From Alnus glutinosa (Eukaryota > Streptophyta > Magnoliopsida > Fagales > Betulaceae), in NCBI RefSeq assembly GCF_958979055.1, contig NC_084889.1, forward strand, positions 33,795,951 through 33,859,950: 64,000 nucleotides of DNA, in the 5' to 3' direction. The notes under the pieces are model-generated. The model was not told the DNA's origin and ran no database searches. It saw nothing but the letters and a program-made list of their open reading frames with translations. Below are positions 34,013-46,000 of this stretch, one piece after another; positions within the stretch are counted from its first letter, which is position 1, and every line of letters begins with the position of its first letter. A program made the position numbers and the translations under genes.

Positions 34013-34655
34013 GGATTCCGTCACAGTGGAATGGGGGAGAGAAAGAGAGAGTCTTTGAGGTTGTTGTTGCTTCCTCTGGGTTTGAGGCTTCTTGATAAAG
34101 GGTTGGAAGGTCTGTGTTGGCAACGATGTGACACGCGGAGGACTGTCAACCTTACATTTGTGGCGTGAACGGCTCAAGAAGCCACCAGATGTATATGGGA
34201 GTTTCTAGCGAACTTGGGATATTTTTCCTTGTCTCCGAAAAGGGTTGTGATTGTAATTTGAGAAAACAAACAAACAAACTAAAACTTGGGGCGGAAGAAA
34301 AAGAAAAAGAAAACTTGGTGAGGAAGAAAAAGCATAGAACCAAAACAGAGTATTAATGCTACTATTCACAATTATTTATGAAATTTATTTTATATTTGTT
34401 GATGTTACTGTTACGTATTTGAAAAGTATTTTTTTAAGTAATTGATATAATTTTTTTAAAAAAAATATGTCATATCAATCAATACGATAAATGGGTGTAA
34501 ATAATAGCATTAACCGATCAAAATACACCTTGTCTCGAAAAAAAAACTTAAGAGATTTGTTTTTATTTTTGCTTTTGAACAAACTTATATGCAAGTAAGG
34601 AATTCAATTATATACCTACAAAAAAAAAAGAAGGAATTCAATTATATGAAAAAAC
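34013..34655. other. TIL upstream region
   Basis: Should contain the TIL promoter (transcription leftwards). I see no exact heat-shock element; an imperfect ttcttgagccgttc on the minus strand near 34170 is too weak to call. Confidence 0.3.
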
Positions 34656-34657
34656 TC

Positions 34658-35129
34658 AAAATTACAATTTAGCCCCTTCAAATTGTCAGTTGCTTTGTAA
34701 GTAACTTCACGAATTGCCAACGTTTAGACTCTGACCCCCCAAACTACCAAAAAGTTTTAAAATAACTAATTTTATTGAAATATGCCTATAATACCTTTGC
34801 CACGTGTTATTTTTCAATTAAAAAAATTTAACTATAAAAAATTAAAATCTTTTTTTTTATTTGTTTTAAAAAAGAAAATGGGTGTTTGGGGGTGGTCCGC
34901 ACCACCTTTGGGGTGGCTTGCAACTACCCCGAAATGGTTCTAGGGATGACCCGAAAGCCACCCCAAGAGTCGGGGGTGGCACAATGACTGGGGTATTATA
35001 GGCATATTTCAACAAAATTGGTATTTTTAAAACTTTTTGATAGTGGGGGGTCAGAGTCCAAACGTTGGCAGTTCATAAGACTAATCGTAAAGTGGCTGAC
35101 AATTTAAAGGGATTAAATTGTAATTTTTC
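34658..35129. mobile_element. Long-inverted-repeat element with GC-rich core
   Basis: About 130 bp at each end are inverted copies: aaattacaatttagcccctt and gaattgccaacgtttagact, gaaatatgcctataatacc on the left; the right end (ggtattataggcatatttca, ccaaacgttggcagttcata, gggattaaattgtaattttt) is their complement with few changes. The core at 34885-34990 is GC-rich (ggggtggct and its complement). No ORF. Looks like a fairly young non-autonomous element of Mutator-like build. Confidence 0.65.
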
Positions 35130-37080
35130 CTGTTTTTATGTCCAAATTTATATGGCCTTCCGATTATTAGTATTAACGGCGACCATAATTGGGTATTTAT
35201 TGCATCAATTATTTTGTGGGTTGTATTAATTATTTGTATTTTATTTGTTAGGCCTAGTTAAAATTCATACGAGAATGGGCCTTTGAATGTTGCCGTCTGT
35301 GAGTTTGGGGTTGTAAGAAGAACCATTGGACTGAAAATTTTTGAAGGAAGACCGTTTTCCATGTCAGTGCGGGCCAGAATAAACCATTGCAACGAGAATA
35401 GCCATAGGGATTAGGGAGTCAATTTGACGGGTTCGACAACTATAAAGCTCAAAATGATATCAATTTTATTTTATTTTATTTCGAAAATATATCAATTTAA
35501 ATTTTATGCTTAATGTTACCTACAAAAATAAAAAAATAAAAAATTATATATTATGCTTAATGTTGGGAAAAAAATGTGTGGTGTAAAACTATAAATTTTT
35601 TGTGTGTGGGGCCAAAATTCAAAGGAAGTTGTATGAACGGCTATAAATTAGACTTGCAAGTTCACTTCATATGAAAATACTAATTTTATTAAAGGACTTA
35701 TTAAAAAAATAGCTTTGAAAGCTAGAAATATAGAAGTTTTGAAAAAATTAGGGCACATAATATAGGTCCGCCTATGTATATAAGTGTGAGTGGTTAATAT
35801 ATATTTTACATGGTGGTTGGAAATTACGTAATTAAGCTTAACCCCATGTATTCTTGCTTAATCAATTTAGTGTTCATTGCTGTAATGATAGAGAGTAAAG
35901 GTTAGTCACATGTGCGTTGTCACTTCAAAATGACTAGTCAATTTAAAATTGGAGCTCCCCTAAAAGAGTAATACTAGAAACTATTGGAAATAATTCTACT
36001 CAATCACGCCCTATCAAAGGCCATGGGCCTCCAAATTAGCATCGGCCCAAAAGAGGTTATGGGCTCAAAACCCACACAATTTATCTCTCAGAAGAGAGCC
36101 CATAGGAAAAATGTGTGATAAGTTACCCCCAAAGATGTTATAAGACCATTTATGGAATAAGCCATGACATCATGAAAAATCGAGGATATAAGTGGCTTAT
36201 TTATAAATATATTACCACACACGATGTATCTCACAAGGTATTTTTGTTCTCATCTCACATGGCACTAAAACTTTAAGTATCATCTGTGATATGTGAGTCA
36301 TATGAAAGGAATGATAGGTGTCAGCATTTTAAGATGGGTGATATAGAGGTCCGTAAAAAAAATAGACAAAATATACCAATTGATTTTTTTTCGTTAATGA
36401 CATGTATCACTTATGACACTTTTTGAAACTGAGACAATGATTTGATTAAAAGCCTAACCACATGTCCACATCTACCCATGTGGTGAACCTAAAAAACCAA
36501 GAAAGGAAAAGTATGTATCCCAATCTAGTCATCATGCTATTGTGCTATATGCCCCGGGTTGGTCCACCTATATGGACCCAACAGGCCAGACTAGGATCCT
36601 TCTAACGAAATGCCAGCTATCTTACTTATTAGCCCTCGTCCAAGCCTGGTTCATCGACCTTGGGCTCATAAATGTAAGAAGTCTATTTTAAACTACAAGA
36701 ATAGGCATGAATAAATGCAAACCATTATTTATGATCAAATCTTACCTACTGTAAAGATTGAGAAAGAAATAAACCAAAATAAAAATAAAATAATAATCAA
36801 AATGTATATGGAGGTGTGTGAAAACCTGAGAAGCTTCTTTGGAACCAGTGTGATCTGATCTTACCTCAACACCAAGATTGTGTAATAAAATTTGCTTTGA
36901 CTCAGAAGTCAGAAAGAGTAAATGGGCTGATCAATCTGTTGAGTGGTCTGCTTATTACAGCTCATTTATGTGGAGACACCGACTTCTTCAAAAAAGAAAA
37001 GAAAAAAAAAAACAGTCCAAAAGTTAAAAAACATGAAAACTTAGACGCTTTTGTCATAACATAACTAACCAGTTGCGGGC
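35130..37080. other. Intergenic, no gene seen
   Basis: Moderate-complexity sequence at about 35980-36660 (for example gccatgggcctcc and gggttggtccacc) may be decayed LTR-retrotransposon DNA, but I see no terminal repeats or coding domain. The DUF1068 promoter should lie near the right edge. Confidence 0.3.
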
Positions 37081-37128
37081 TGGATCTCACCATCTCACTG
37101 AGAGAGAAAGAGAGAGAGAGAGAGAGAG

Positions 37129-40100
37129 ATGACAAGGCGATCTGGGGCATGCTTGAGGTGTTGTTTGGTGGTGTTTGCGGTGATATCAGCTTTGGGAGTG
37201 TGCGGGCCGGCTCTGTATTGGAAGTTCAAGAAGGGTATAAGGCTGGGTAGTTCCAAAGCCTCTTGCCCTCCTTGCATCTGTGATTGCCCTCCTCCTCTGT
37301 CCCTTCTCAAGATTGCTCCTGGTATAACTCCCTCTCTTTTTTCTCTAGGTTATTTATTTATTTGTTTTTAATTTTGATATCGGTGTTTTTGTTTCTGGGG
37401 TGCTGTAAATTTCTGTTTTTGATTGATTATATGTTGATTGGAGTGAAATTAAGCGGTGCCCATATCATGAATTTGTGTTTTTGATTTGTTCTAGTTACTG
37501 ATTTTGGATTTGGAGCTCTTTCTCTTTGTATGTTATTGAATTAGATTGAGAAATTTAAACCCAATTCAGGTTTGGATTTGTTTTTCTATTTATTTCCATT
37601 ATATGCTGAGTTATTTGAGAGTAACTACGAGTAGGGGTCCCCAATTCGTCGATTTGGGGTCTATTGATAATTTTGCGTTCTGAGCTTTCGACCCACTTGG
37701 CTTCTCGAATAGTTTCCTTAGAGTGAATTCCAGTTCATGTTTAGAGGTGTATTTTTATTTTTCAATTCTGTTTTATTACAATGAAATACGAGGTATTTAA
37801 TATATTTTCCATTTTGAGATTTTGATTTGTTGTAGATCCAAATTTGTTATTCTTATTTTGTATTTTTTTTCTTCCTATATGGGCATACGAACTTATTGAA
37901 CGAAAGGAAAACCATTTCAGTTTCTGGGTTTTATGCATAAAAATTGGATGGAACTCAGTGACTTGGTGGTGATGGTTTTATTTCTTCTTTGATCTCTTTT
38001 ATATGCCGTCTAGCTCTAGGAGAGTCATCAAGATCTGGCCTTGTCTTGTCTTACATGCTCTATTTACATGATATTCATTATTGCCTTAATTAAGAAGTCT
38101 GAAGCCTTTTGCTATGGTTGACTTAAAATAACCATGTTTTGAGTTTTAACTCCATGCATGTGCTCCGCAATATCTGTATATGGAATAGTTATTGATCAAT
38201 CTAACATGGCTTGTCACACCCAATGCCCATCCATGTCCCTCACGCCCCTCCATTACACCCCACCCACCCAACAAAAAGGGAAAAGCAAGAACGGTGAAAA
38301 TGGAACTCTACATGAAACTGTATTTTGTAAAACTATCCATTAGAAGTTTTACATTTTGCATTAATCCTTTATTATTGTCTCCACCAGTGGTATGATACCT
38401 TCATAGATATTTGTACTTGATGTTGGTGGTAAGTTGGTGTCAATAATGAGGTGCATAATTTCTACTGATTTGCATAAAAAAATCCATTTTAACACCTAAT
38501 ATTGTCCAGTTTGACTTGGTGCAGTCGTGATTGATCCTGGAAAATCCAAGAATGATCCGAGAGTGTGGGAAGCATTTTAAGTTGGAATTATTGAAAAAAG
38601 AAAAAGATAACTGTCACATCATTTCATTCCATTCAAAATTTGGCATTGGTATGCCTTTGTTTGTGAATAGGTCATTGTCTAGTTCTGGTCTGATCTAAAT
38701 GGGGTCCTACCTAGGTGCTTTCTTAGCGAGTGATTATAAAATAGGACATTCATCTGCTTGAAATACTTCACACAGATGCTGAGCTCATATGTGATCTCAT
38801 GAATTTGATTTTTTTTTTGTGCATTTTGCCTGTGACTTGTATGTAGTCCCTTTTGTGCTTGATAAGATGTGTCTTTATTGTTGTCAATATGATTAAAGAG
38901 TTTACTGGCTATCTTTTTGGATGTTAAGGTTAAATCATATGGCAATCTGCCTATTGCTGTCCAGCCATCTATGTGGACGAAGGCACAAGGATGGGCTGAA
39001 AAAAAAAAAAAAAAAAAAATCCAAATGTTTGCTCCTATTACAAGAAATGGAGATAGCCATTTGTTTGGGAAAAGTTATTGAGATGGTTTTCCACATGCCT
39101 TCTTTTGCACCTGTTTCCATGCATTATTTTGCATGTAGTTGTCCACAAACTTCTCATTCCGGGGCTTGCACAAACTAATTGGGCTAATGAAATTGCATGC
39201 AGATCTGGAATGTCTGTTGTTGATGTTGTCTTTTCTGCTTTATTTCTCATTACAATGACTCTCTTTTGGATTCCCAAGTTCTAGTTTTGCTGTAACCCGA
39301 GATATGATTGTTATATGTATACTAATTTCTTTGATAAGTATTATATGTATACTAATACTGGTCATCTCTGGGTATTGTATTCTTTTGCAGGGCTGGCCAA
39401 TCTCTCGGTAACAGGTTAGAGTTCATCCTGCTTATTCAACTTGGCCCAGAAATTCCTATGTTACTCAATATTCATTATGTTCATCTTTATTCTGTTAATT
39501 TAGTGAAGGAATTCACTTATTACTAAATACATCAAGTTCATCCATATTCTTTTAATAATGGAGATTTATACTGAGGGTTTAAATCCTTCTTTTATCTTTA
39601 TTCCTAGGTTAAAGGGACGTATGACTCTTCCACTTTGTCTGGTTTTATTGACTTCTTGTTCATATGTTTTGGACCATGCATACATGTTGTTTCTACTGTC
39701 TATCCGGAGATTAAATTGCGTTTCTAGGTTAAATATGTGGATATACCACACGAATTGTGCTGTTCTTTCTTGGTTTGGGTAACTCTAAGTTGGGTTTTAC
39801 TGATAAATAATTTTAACTATAATGTTATTGTAAACTTACATTTTTAGTAAATTTAATATTTTTTTAAATATTGCCATAAAGTTAATTTTGCCATACTTTG
39901 GAGCTCCAACCTTTCTATACCCGTCTAGCTCTCTGCCAATGGCCCTTTTGTCTGGCCTTCACTTGATGGGTCCTTTCTGCCAATTGATTCTTCTTGCTAT
40001 TTCACTTCAAATAGTCGAAAATCCAAACAACTAATAACAACATACCCTAAACCATGCCATCTTGCAAATAAAAAAATTTAGTGAATTTCTTTCAATGGAT

Positions 40101-40564
40101 ATGGTAATTGATACTTGTTGGGCCCCTTATGACCTTTGCATGATGATAGTCTTAGCCACTAAATACTTCCTGCTTCTCCCTTTTTACACTGCTTCCAGAC
40201 TGGTTATCTTTTCTAGTTATTTGTGATCTCATGAATGTGATTTTAATTATGCTATTGAACAGATTGTGGAAGTAATGATCCGGACCTCAAGCAGGAGATG
40301 GAGAAGCAGTTTGTGGACCTTCTGACAGAGGAGTTGAAGCTGCAGGTGGCGGTTGCGGAGGAGCACACTCGCCATATGAACATTACCTTTGGTGAAGCTA
40401 AAAGGGTGGCTTCTCAGTACCAGAGGGAGGCAGAAAAATGCAATGCTGCCACGGAAACCTGTGAGGAGGCCAGAGAGCGGGCTGAGGCATTAAGGATCAA
40501 GGAGAGAAAGGTGACTTTGTTGTGGGAGCGGCGTGCCCGTCAAATGGGTTGGGAAGGGGAGTAA
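37129..40564 (+). CDS. DUF1068 family membrane protein
   Basis: Three exons: 37129-37321, 39391-39414 (24 bp) and 40263-40564, in phase, 172 aa. The N-terminus has a single membrane-spanning segment (about residues 9-30, CLVVFAVISALGVCGPALYW) followed by a Cys/Pro-rich stretch (SCPPCICDCPPPLSLLK). The micro-exon encodes most of GLANLSVT. Exon 3 begins DCGSNDPDLKQEMEKQFVDL and forms a charged, coiled-coil-like tail ending LWERRARQMGWEGE. This order and these motifs are those of the plant-specific DUF1068 family, whose role is not settled. A GA tract (about 37101-37128) touches the start codon. Intron 1 is 2.1 kb. Confidence 0.88.
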
Positions 40565-40683
40565 TTGTCTGCAGAATTCGATTTATTGTTTTTTAGACCA
40601 AGCTGTGAATTGTTCCACCCTTGGTATTTATACAAGCAGGCAAGCAAAAGTGCTTCGAGTTGTCACCTAGTTGAGGCAGAAAT

Positions 40684-40710
40684 GCTCTCTCTCTCTCTCT
40701 CTCTCTCTCT
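40684..40710. repeat. (CT)n microsatellite in DUF1068 3' flank
   Basis: A CT run of about 13 units within the probable 3' UTR; a second CT run lies at about 40990-41012. Confidence 0.7.
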
Positions 40711-40749
40711 CACAGATATCTTGTATGCATCAATCTTTAAACTATAAAC

Positions 40750-40989
40750 GACAGTGTAATGGATCTCTCAGCTCTACAATTTACTAATATATGCAGATGT
40801 ATTGATGTGGCAACGCATTACATATTACAAGCATTTCCTAGCGCTGAACAAATTTTGATTCTTGCACTTGCAAAAGGTACATATATAGCTGCATGCACTA
40901 TACAGGTCAAGTCCAAGATATGATTTAGCTAGATGGTCTAACGCTCTCCTGAAAGGGATGGTATAGATTTGTGTCAGTCCTGTCAGAAG

Positions 40990-41023
<34 letters not shown>

Positions 41024-41700
41024 TACACATGTATTGTAACACCCTTATAAGGAATTATTGGAAAGTTTCAAATTAACTAGTCCTTTAGGAGTGATAGCGT
41101 ACATATGACTAGTATTTTTTCCCTAGATCATTACATATAGTCAATTACCATCAATTAGGTAATTATTTTCCGGGGATCTTAAAATCAAAAGCCTTTAATC
41201 CCATTCCTTTATATTGAATGTGGATGACACATTACAATTAAGTATCATTTTGTCTTCACCCAAATGAAGTTTTCACAAGGCTCCATGAATGTATGGGAAG
41301 CCTCTTGATTGCTATTGTCATTATAATTAGATGCAAGTAAATCCACCAAACGAATTCTTATTAATGTGGATCATCTATTAAGTAAGACTCATAGGGCAAC
41401 GTTATGCCCCATATTTGTATGTAATACAGACAACTCATGTGTTAGTGTAGATGAGTTCTCACTTGTTAGAACAATGTTCAAGCAGTTTGAGCAGGGTTTT
41501 GAGGCCCACCTGCCCTCTCATTTAAACCGTCTGTAACTCGTTGCGCTTGACCCCTGTCCCTTATATCTAGCTACATAATAAATCATCACTTATCTTAAAG
41601 CCTAAGCTGATAAAAAAATAGTTAATTTAATAATTTAATTAATATTTTAAAACTTTCATCAAATGTGGACTCAAACTTTCTCTCAATAAGTGAAGCTCAA
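40750..41700. other. Intergenic, no gene seen
   Basis: Contains the second CT/CA microsatellite (40990-41030) and a fragment of the ~250-bp dispersed repeat near 41575-41700. Nothing else assignable. Confidence 0.3.
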
Positions 41701-41704
41701 CATA

Positions 41705-42060
41705 TAATTAAAGGTGGCAATTTGTATTCATGTGCTAGATTTGGGTCGTGTTAAAACATGAGTATTAGACTATATAGGTCAATCATAATTTGACTCATTT
41801 AACTAAACAGGTCAAACTCTTAACCATAACTCACTAATTTTGTATTGAGTTCATATCAGGTTCATGAATCGTGTCAAAATTTATCAGCCTTTAATGTCGT
41901 ATGTCGGATTTTAGTTGTATTGAAGTACAATTTTAACACTACATAAGTCATTTATAATCTAACTCATTTAATTAAATGAATTAAATTTTAATTTTACGTT
42001 AAGTTAGAATCAAATTCGCAAACTTTGTAACAAATTGTTGGCTTGTAACTACCAAACTAG
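41705..42060. repeat. Dispersed repeat beginning 'aaaggtggcaatttgt'
   Basis: Starts aaaggtggcaatttgtattc and carries repeated words (gggtcgtgtt, aactcattta, aggtcaa, ttaattaaa). Composition matches a common plant hAT-related repeat; a relative is at 30650-30900. Confidence 0.4.
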
Positions 42061-42069
42061 GTTCAAATA

Positions 42070-42275
42070 AGGATTCTCTACAATTATTTGTCCGAATTTG
42101 AGAGAATTCGGACAGGTGATTGTGAAAGACAACTTATGAGATCCACCTAACTAAATAAAAATTGGATTGCCCAACTATTTATCTGGTCAGGTAGATTTTA
42201 TAAGTAGTCTTTCACAATCATCTGTCCGAATTCTCTTAAATTCAAGTAAATAATTGTAAAAGATTCTTATAATCC
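42070..42275. mobile_element. Palindromic repeat D, copy 1 (MITE-like)
   Basis: Ends are inverted: tacaattatttgtccgaatt on the left, and the right end complements it (tcaagtaaataattgtaaaa). Inner arms also pair: ggacaggtgattgtgaaaga with tctttcacaatcatctgtcc, then acttatgagatccacct with aggtagattttataagt. No ORF. Copy 2 lies at 58975-59112. Confidence 0.6.
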
Positions 42276-42495
42276 TCTTCATTTCAAATGAAATATTTAC
42301 TATCTAATTCATTTTATGGTCAAGATTTAAAGTTGATGCATTTAATGATTTATATTATTTCATATTATTTAATTTTTTAAAAGATGTGTCAATATTAATT
42401 TTATATACACCATTAAATATATCAACTTTAAATCTTAACCTTTCTTAAGAAATGAATATTATTTGCTTTATTTAATGAAACAGAGAGAATCCTAT
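42276..42495. mobile_element. Palindromic repeat E, copy 1 (MITE-like)
   Basis: Inverted arms: aagatttaaagttgatgcat on the left, and atatatcaactttaaatctt on the right, with cttcatttcaaatgaa near the left end. Sits directly beside repeat D. Copy 2 is at 59135-59365 and a partial copy lies at 47325-47515. Confidence 0.6.
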
Positions 42496-43097
42496 TCCCT
42501 TATCAACGTGGCTCATGGTACATATTCGCATCACTGAGATTAAGAGACGCTAACGTATAACTAAACGAGATGCGTGGGGTCGTTTCTGTCGGCTCAACCG
42601 TCAGTCCATTGACTTTCTTTCCTAGGAAAGGCGGTCAAAAACACCGAAGACACCAAAAGAGAAGAGCTTCCAAGTTCCCACTGCGTACCAAAAAAGACAG
42701 CAAAAGAAAAACGCGGTTTCAAGTTTCAACCTTCAACGTTCATGCAGTCGCCAGTCGGACGTCACAATACTCTCGACACAGCTGTGGGCTTCAATTATAT
42801 ACTCCAAATACGCACCCACGCGCATATACAATATAAATATGCATACTCTAATCTAATTGAGATTAGAATAAAGATTAAAAATTGGTTCAGATCTATCTTG
42901 GACCGAACCGTCAGATCTTTCATACACAACACCCAGATCCAGAATTTGTCAAGAAAGCACCTTTTTGTTTCCTGGGTCTTATATTTGCGGCTTGGGGTTG
43001 CTTCTGTGAAGCTTCTTGGAGTATATATGAATTTATTGTAACAATCTCTTGGGTTTTTAAATTTGGTAATTGTATTAAAAACATATTGTGGGATTGG

Positions 43098-46000
43098 ATG
43101 GAAAGTTCGAGGAGTAATAGAGTGGAGAAGAGAGGGTATGAGCAAGGTGTGGAGGATGATGCAGAGCTCGTTCCCGGATCGAAGAAGCCGAAGTTGCCAG
43201 CTTTGGCGAGGTCTGTTTTATGTGTAACTTTTTCATTATATATCTTACTTTTTGTTGATGAGAGTTCTTACTTTGATTCTTAAGTACTTGTATGATTGTT
43301 CTTTGGAAGGTTAGAATGTTAGGTTTTTTTTTTTTTTGTTTCATTTTTTGGTAGTGTCTTTGTGCACGTAGACCTTTCTTTGTATGGTTTTGTGGATTTG
43401 GTCATCTGTAAATAAGTTGTGGCATTTCTGAGATAATTGGGGGATTAAAATCCATTTCTTAGGATCCGAAATGGATTGAAATCTATTGCTTGAATACGAG
43501 CTTAATCATTTGATAGTATTTGTTAGAGTATTGATAAGCTTAAGCTTTTGGAACAAGTGATGATTTACTTGGTATTATTGTAGAGGTCTTGAGTTCGTAC
43601 CTTCTCTCTGTCACTTTACCCCAATTTCAGTGAAATATTTTACGTGGTAGGCCTCACCTATTGAAAAGTGAGTTTGAGCCCACATAGAATGGGGAGTGTT
43701 AAAGTATTGATTAAATGATTGAATTTATCTCTTCCTATCAATTTAAGCTTTTAGGATAAGTGGTAATTTAACAGTACTCGAGAAATATTGGATACTGCAT
43801 TGAGAATTGATATAAGAAATGAAGGTTACATGCAGGAGGTATTGTGGGAAGAAGATATTGGACAGTACCAAGATGTAAACATTGATCAATTTATGTTTGG
43901 GTTGTAGAAGTTAATGATTTGTTCCAGACTTAGTTTCACAAAATGGTCACAGATCATTTCACTTTATACCAAGTTTTGTTTTATTGCAAGATTATAACCT
44001 TCTAAAGTTTACTAACAGATTTAATTTTAAATTTTGGCCTCAAACTTTTTTGCGAATTTTATCAAGGTCATAGTTGAATCTTGTGGTTATTCTCTTTCTT
44101 TTTTGTTGAAATGTTATCTGTGCAAGCATTCAGTTTCAATTTTGTGAGTCCACTTCAATGAATATTGAGTTCAACTTATGTGCAGTGTAATTGTGGAAGC
44201 TGTGAAGGTGGATAGTTTGCAAAGACTTTGCTCATCTTTGGAGCCTCTTCTCCGCAGAATTGTGAGTCATAAAGTTATCTTTTGTGAGTCAATTTTTTGA
44301 GTCCACTTCAGTTGCCCTCTTCTTGAATTTTTAAGATCTGCAAAACTGCAAATCATAGAAACAGGACTGCAAATGTGGATATTTAACTACCTTATTTTAC
44401 AGTTCATCAACTAAAATAAATAAAGAAACTAACCACATTAAATTGTTAATATTCTGCCATGGAGCAGGCATTCACATGTATAGGCCATAGTGAATCATGT
44501 TTATAGTTTTCCAATCATTTGTACTTTTTCTTTTTTGCCCCTCACAAGTTCTCCTCTTGTTAATTATTCCATTTTCGTGATAACAGGTCAGTGAAGAAGT
44601 GGAGCGTGCTTTAACAAACTTAGGCCAATCTAATGTGGCAGGAAGGTGAGTTCCATCATTAACATTTAGATGCTAACACTTAGCATCTTTGTTTTTTCAT
44701 TGTCAGCCAGAGATCTTTATGATGCTTACAAAATTTAAGGATAAATGATGGAATTTTTGCACCACCACTACTTGTTGGTATAAGGCATACTGAGTTGATT
44801 ACAGAATCAAGTGAAGTCTTTTTGGAGAGTGCGAATCTGTCTTCATGGAAACATGCATTATCAGAAATATTAAAAGCAGAGTAAATATGAATCCCAGATT
44901 GTTGTTGGAGATAGAATTTATATCTATAAGGTTAATTACATTAGCAAAGCGAGACTTACACACAAATACCTGGGTTTTCATGGGCTTTTATGTGGTCTTC
45001 TCATGAATCCTGAGGCAAGTTTATGAAACACAATTTCTTATGTGAACTTATCAAAGCGATTCTAGCTGTGACCCTTGTGGGTGATAAGATGGAGTTGTAA
45101 ACCTATGTGTTTGATATTTTGATGCTTCCTTGACAGTAAAATGTGGCTTAAGTTAAAACAGACAAAATTAGGACTCTAAGTTGGACTTTAAGTTTATGCA
45201 TGGCATATATGAACTGCAGACATTAAGAAGAATTGATAATGCTGTAGACAACTTTCTCAGCTGTCTATGTCTTACTGATGATGCCAACTGATTATAAACT
45301 GATCGTTTATGTTTTCACCTGTGGTAGGTCTCTACCTCCAAAAATACTGGGCCCTGATGGAAAAAATCTGCAACTTCATTTCAAAACAAGAATGCCGCCA
45401 CACCTATTCACAGGCGGAAAGGTTGAGGGAGAGCAAGGAGCAGCCATCCATGTTGTCTTGCTAGACCTGAATACAGGCAGTGTTGTGCGAACTGGATCAG
45501 AATCAGCAGCCAAATTGAACTTAGTGGTGCTTGATGGAGACTTCAATGAAGAAGCTGATGAGGATTGGACCAAAGAGCACTTTGAAAGCCAAGAAGTAAA
45601 GGAACGTGAGGGGAAAAGACCACTTTTGACTGGGGAACTACAGGTGATCCTCAAGGAAGGAGTTGGAACATTAGGAGATCTTACTTTTACCGACAATTCC
45701 AGCTGGATAAGGAGCAGGAAGTTCAGGCTTGGTGTTAAGGTTTCCCCTGGATATTGTGAGGGGATTCGTGTGCGTGAGGCTAAAACAGAGGCTTTTTCTG
45801 TAAAAGATCATAGGGGCGAATGTGAGTTTTTTAAGTAGTTTCTACTTTTACTTAGGATAGGACATTTTGCATTTTGCTTGCTAGTCAGGATAGAGGGTCT
45901 AGAATCATTCCCTCTCTTTTATGAATAGGTGTAGTAGTCGTTTTAATTACATATGCCGAGTGTAACCCTATATAAGTTGGTCTAGTGTGCTTTTTTATAC

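Noticed and set aside
34013-34177. N-terminal extension of the lipocalin by about 55 residues
   Set aside because: The open frame continues upstream, but the conserved family N-terminus is MANKELQVVKG; the added part is low-complexity and unlike any lipocalin.
34165-34185. Heat-shock element upstream of the lipocalin gene
   Set aside because: The ttc/gaa spacing is off by one base and only two of three units are present.
42882-43097. 72-residue N-terminal extension of CBP60
   Set aside because: Open in frame, but it lacks family likeness, contains TATA-rich sequence and does not begin with an ATG.
45376-45696. 106-codon minus-strand ORF
   Set aside because: Antisense shadow of CBP60 exon 4.
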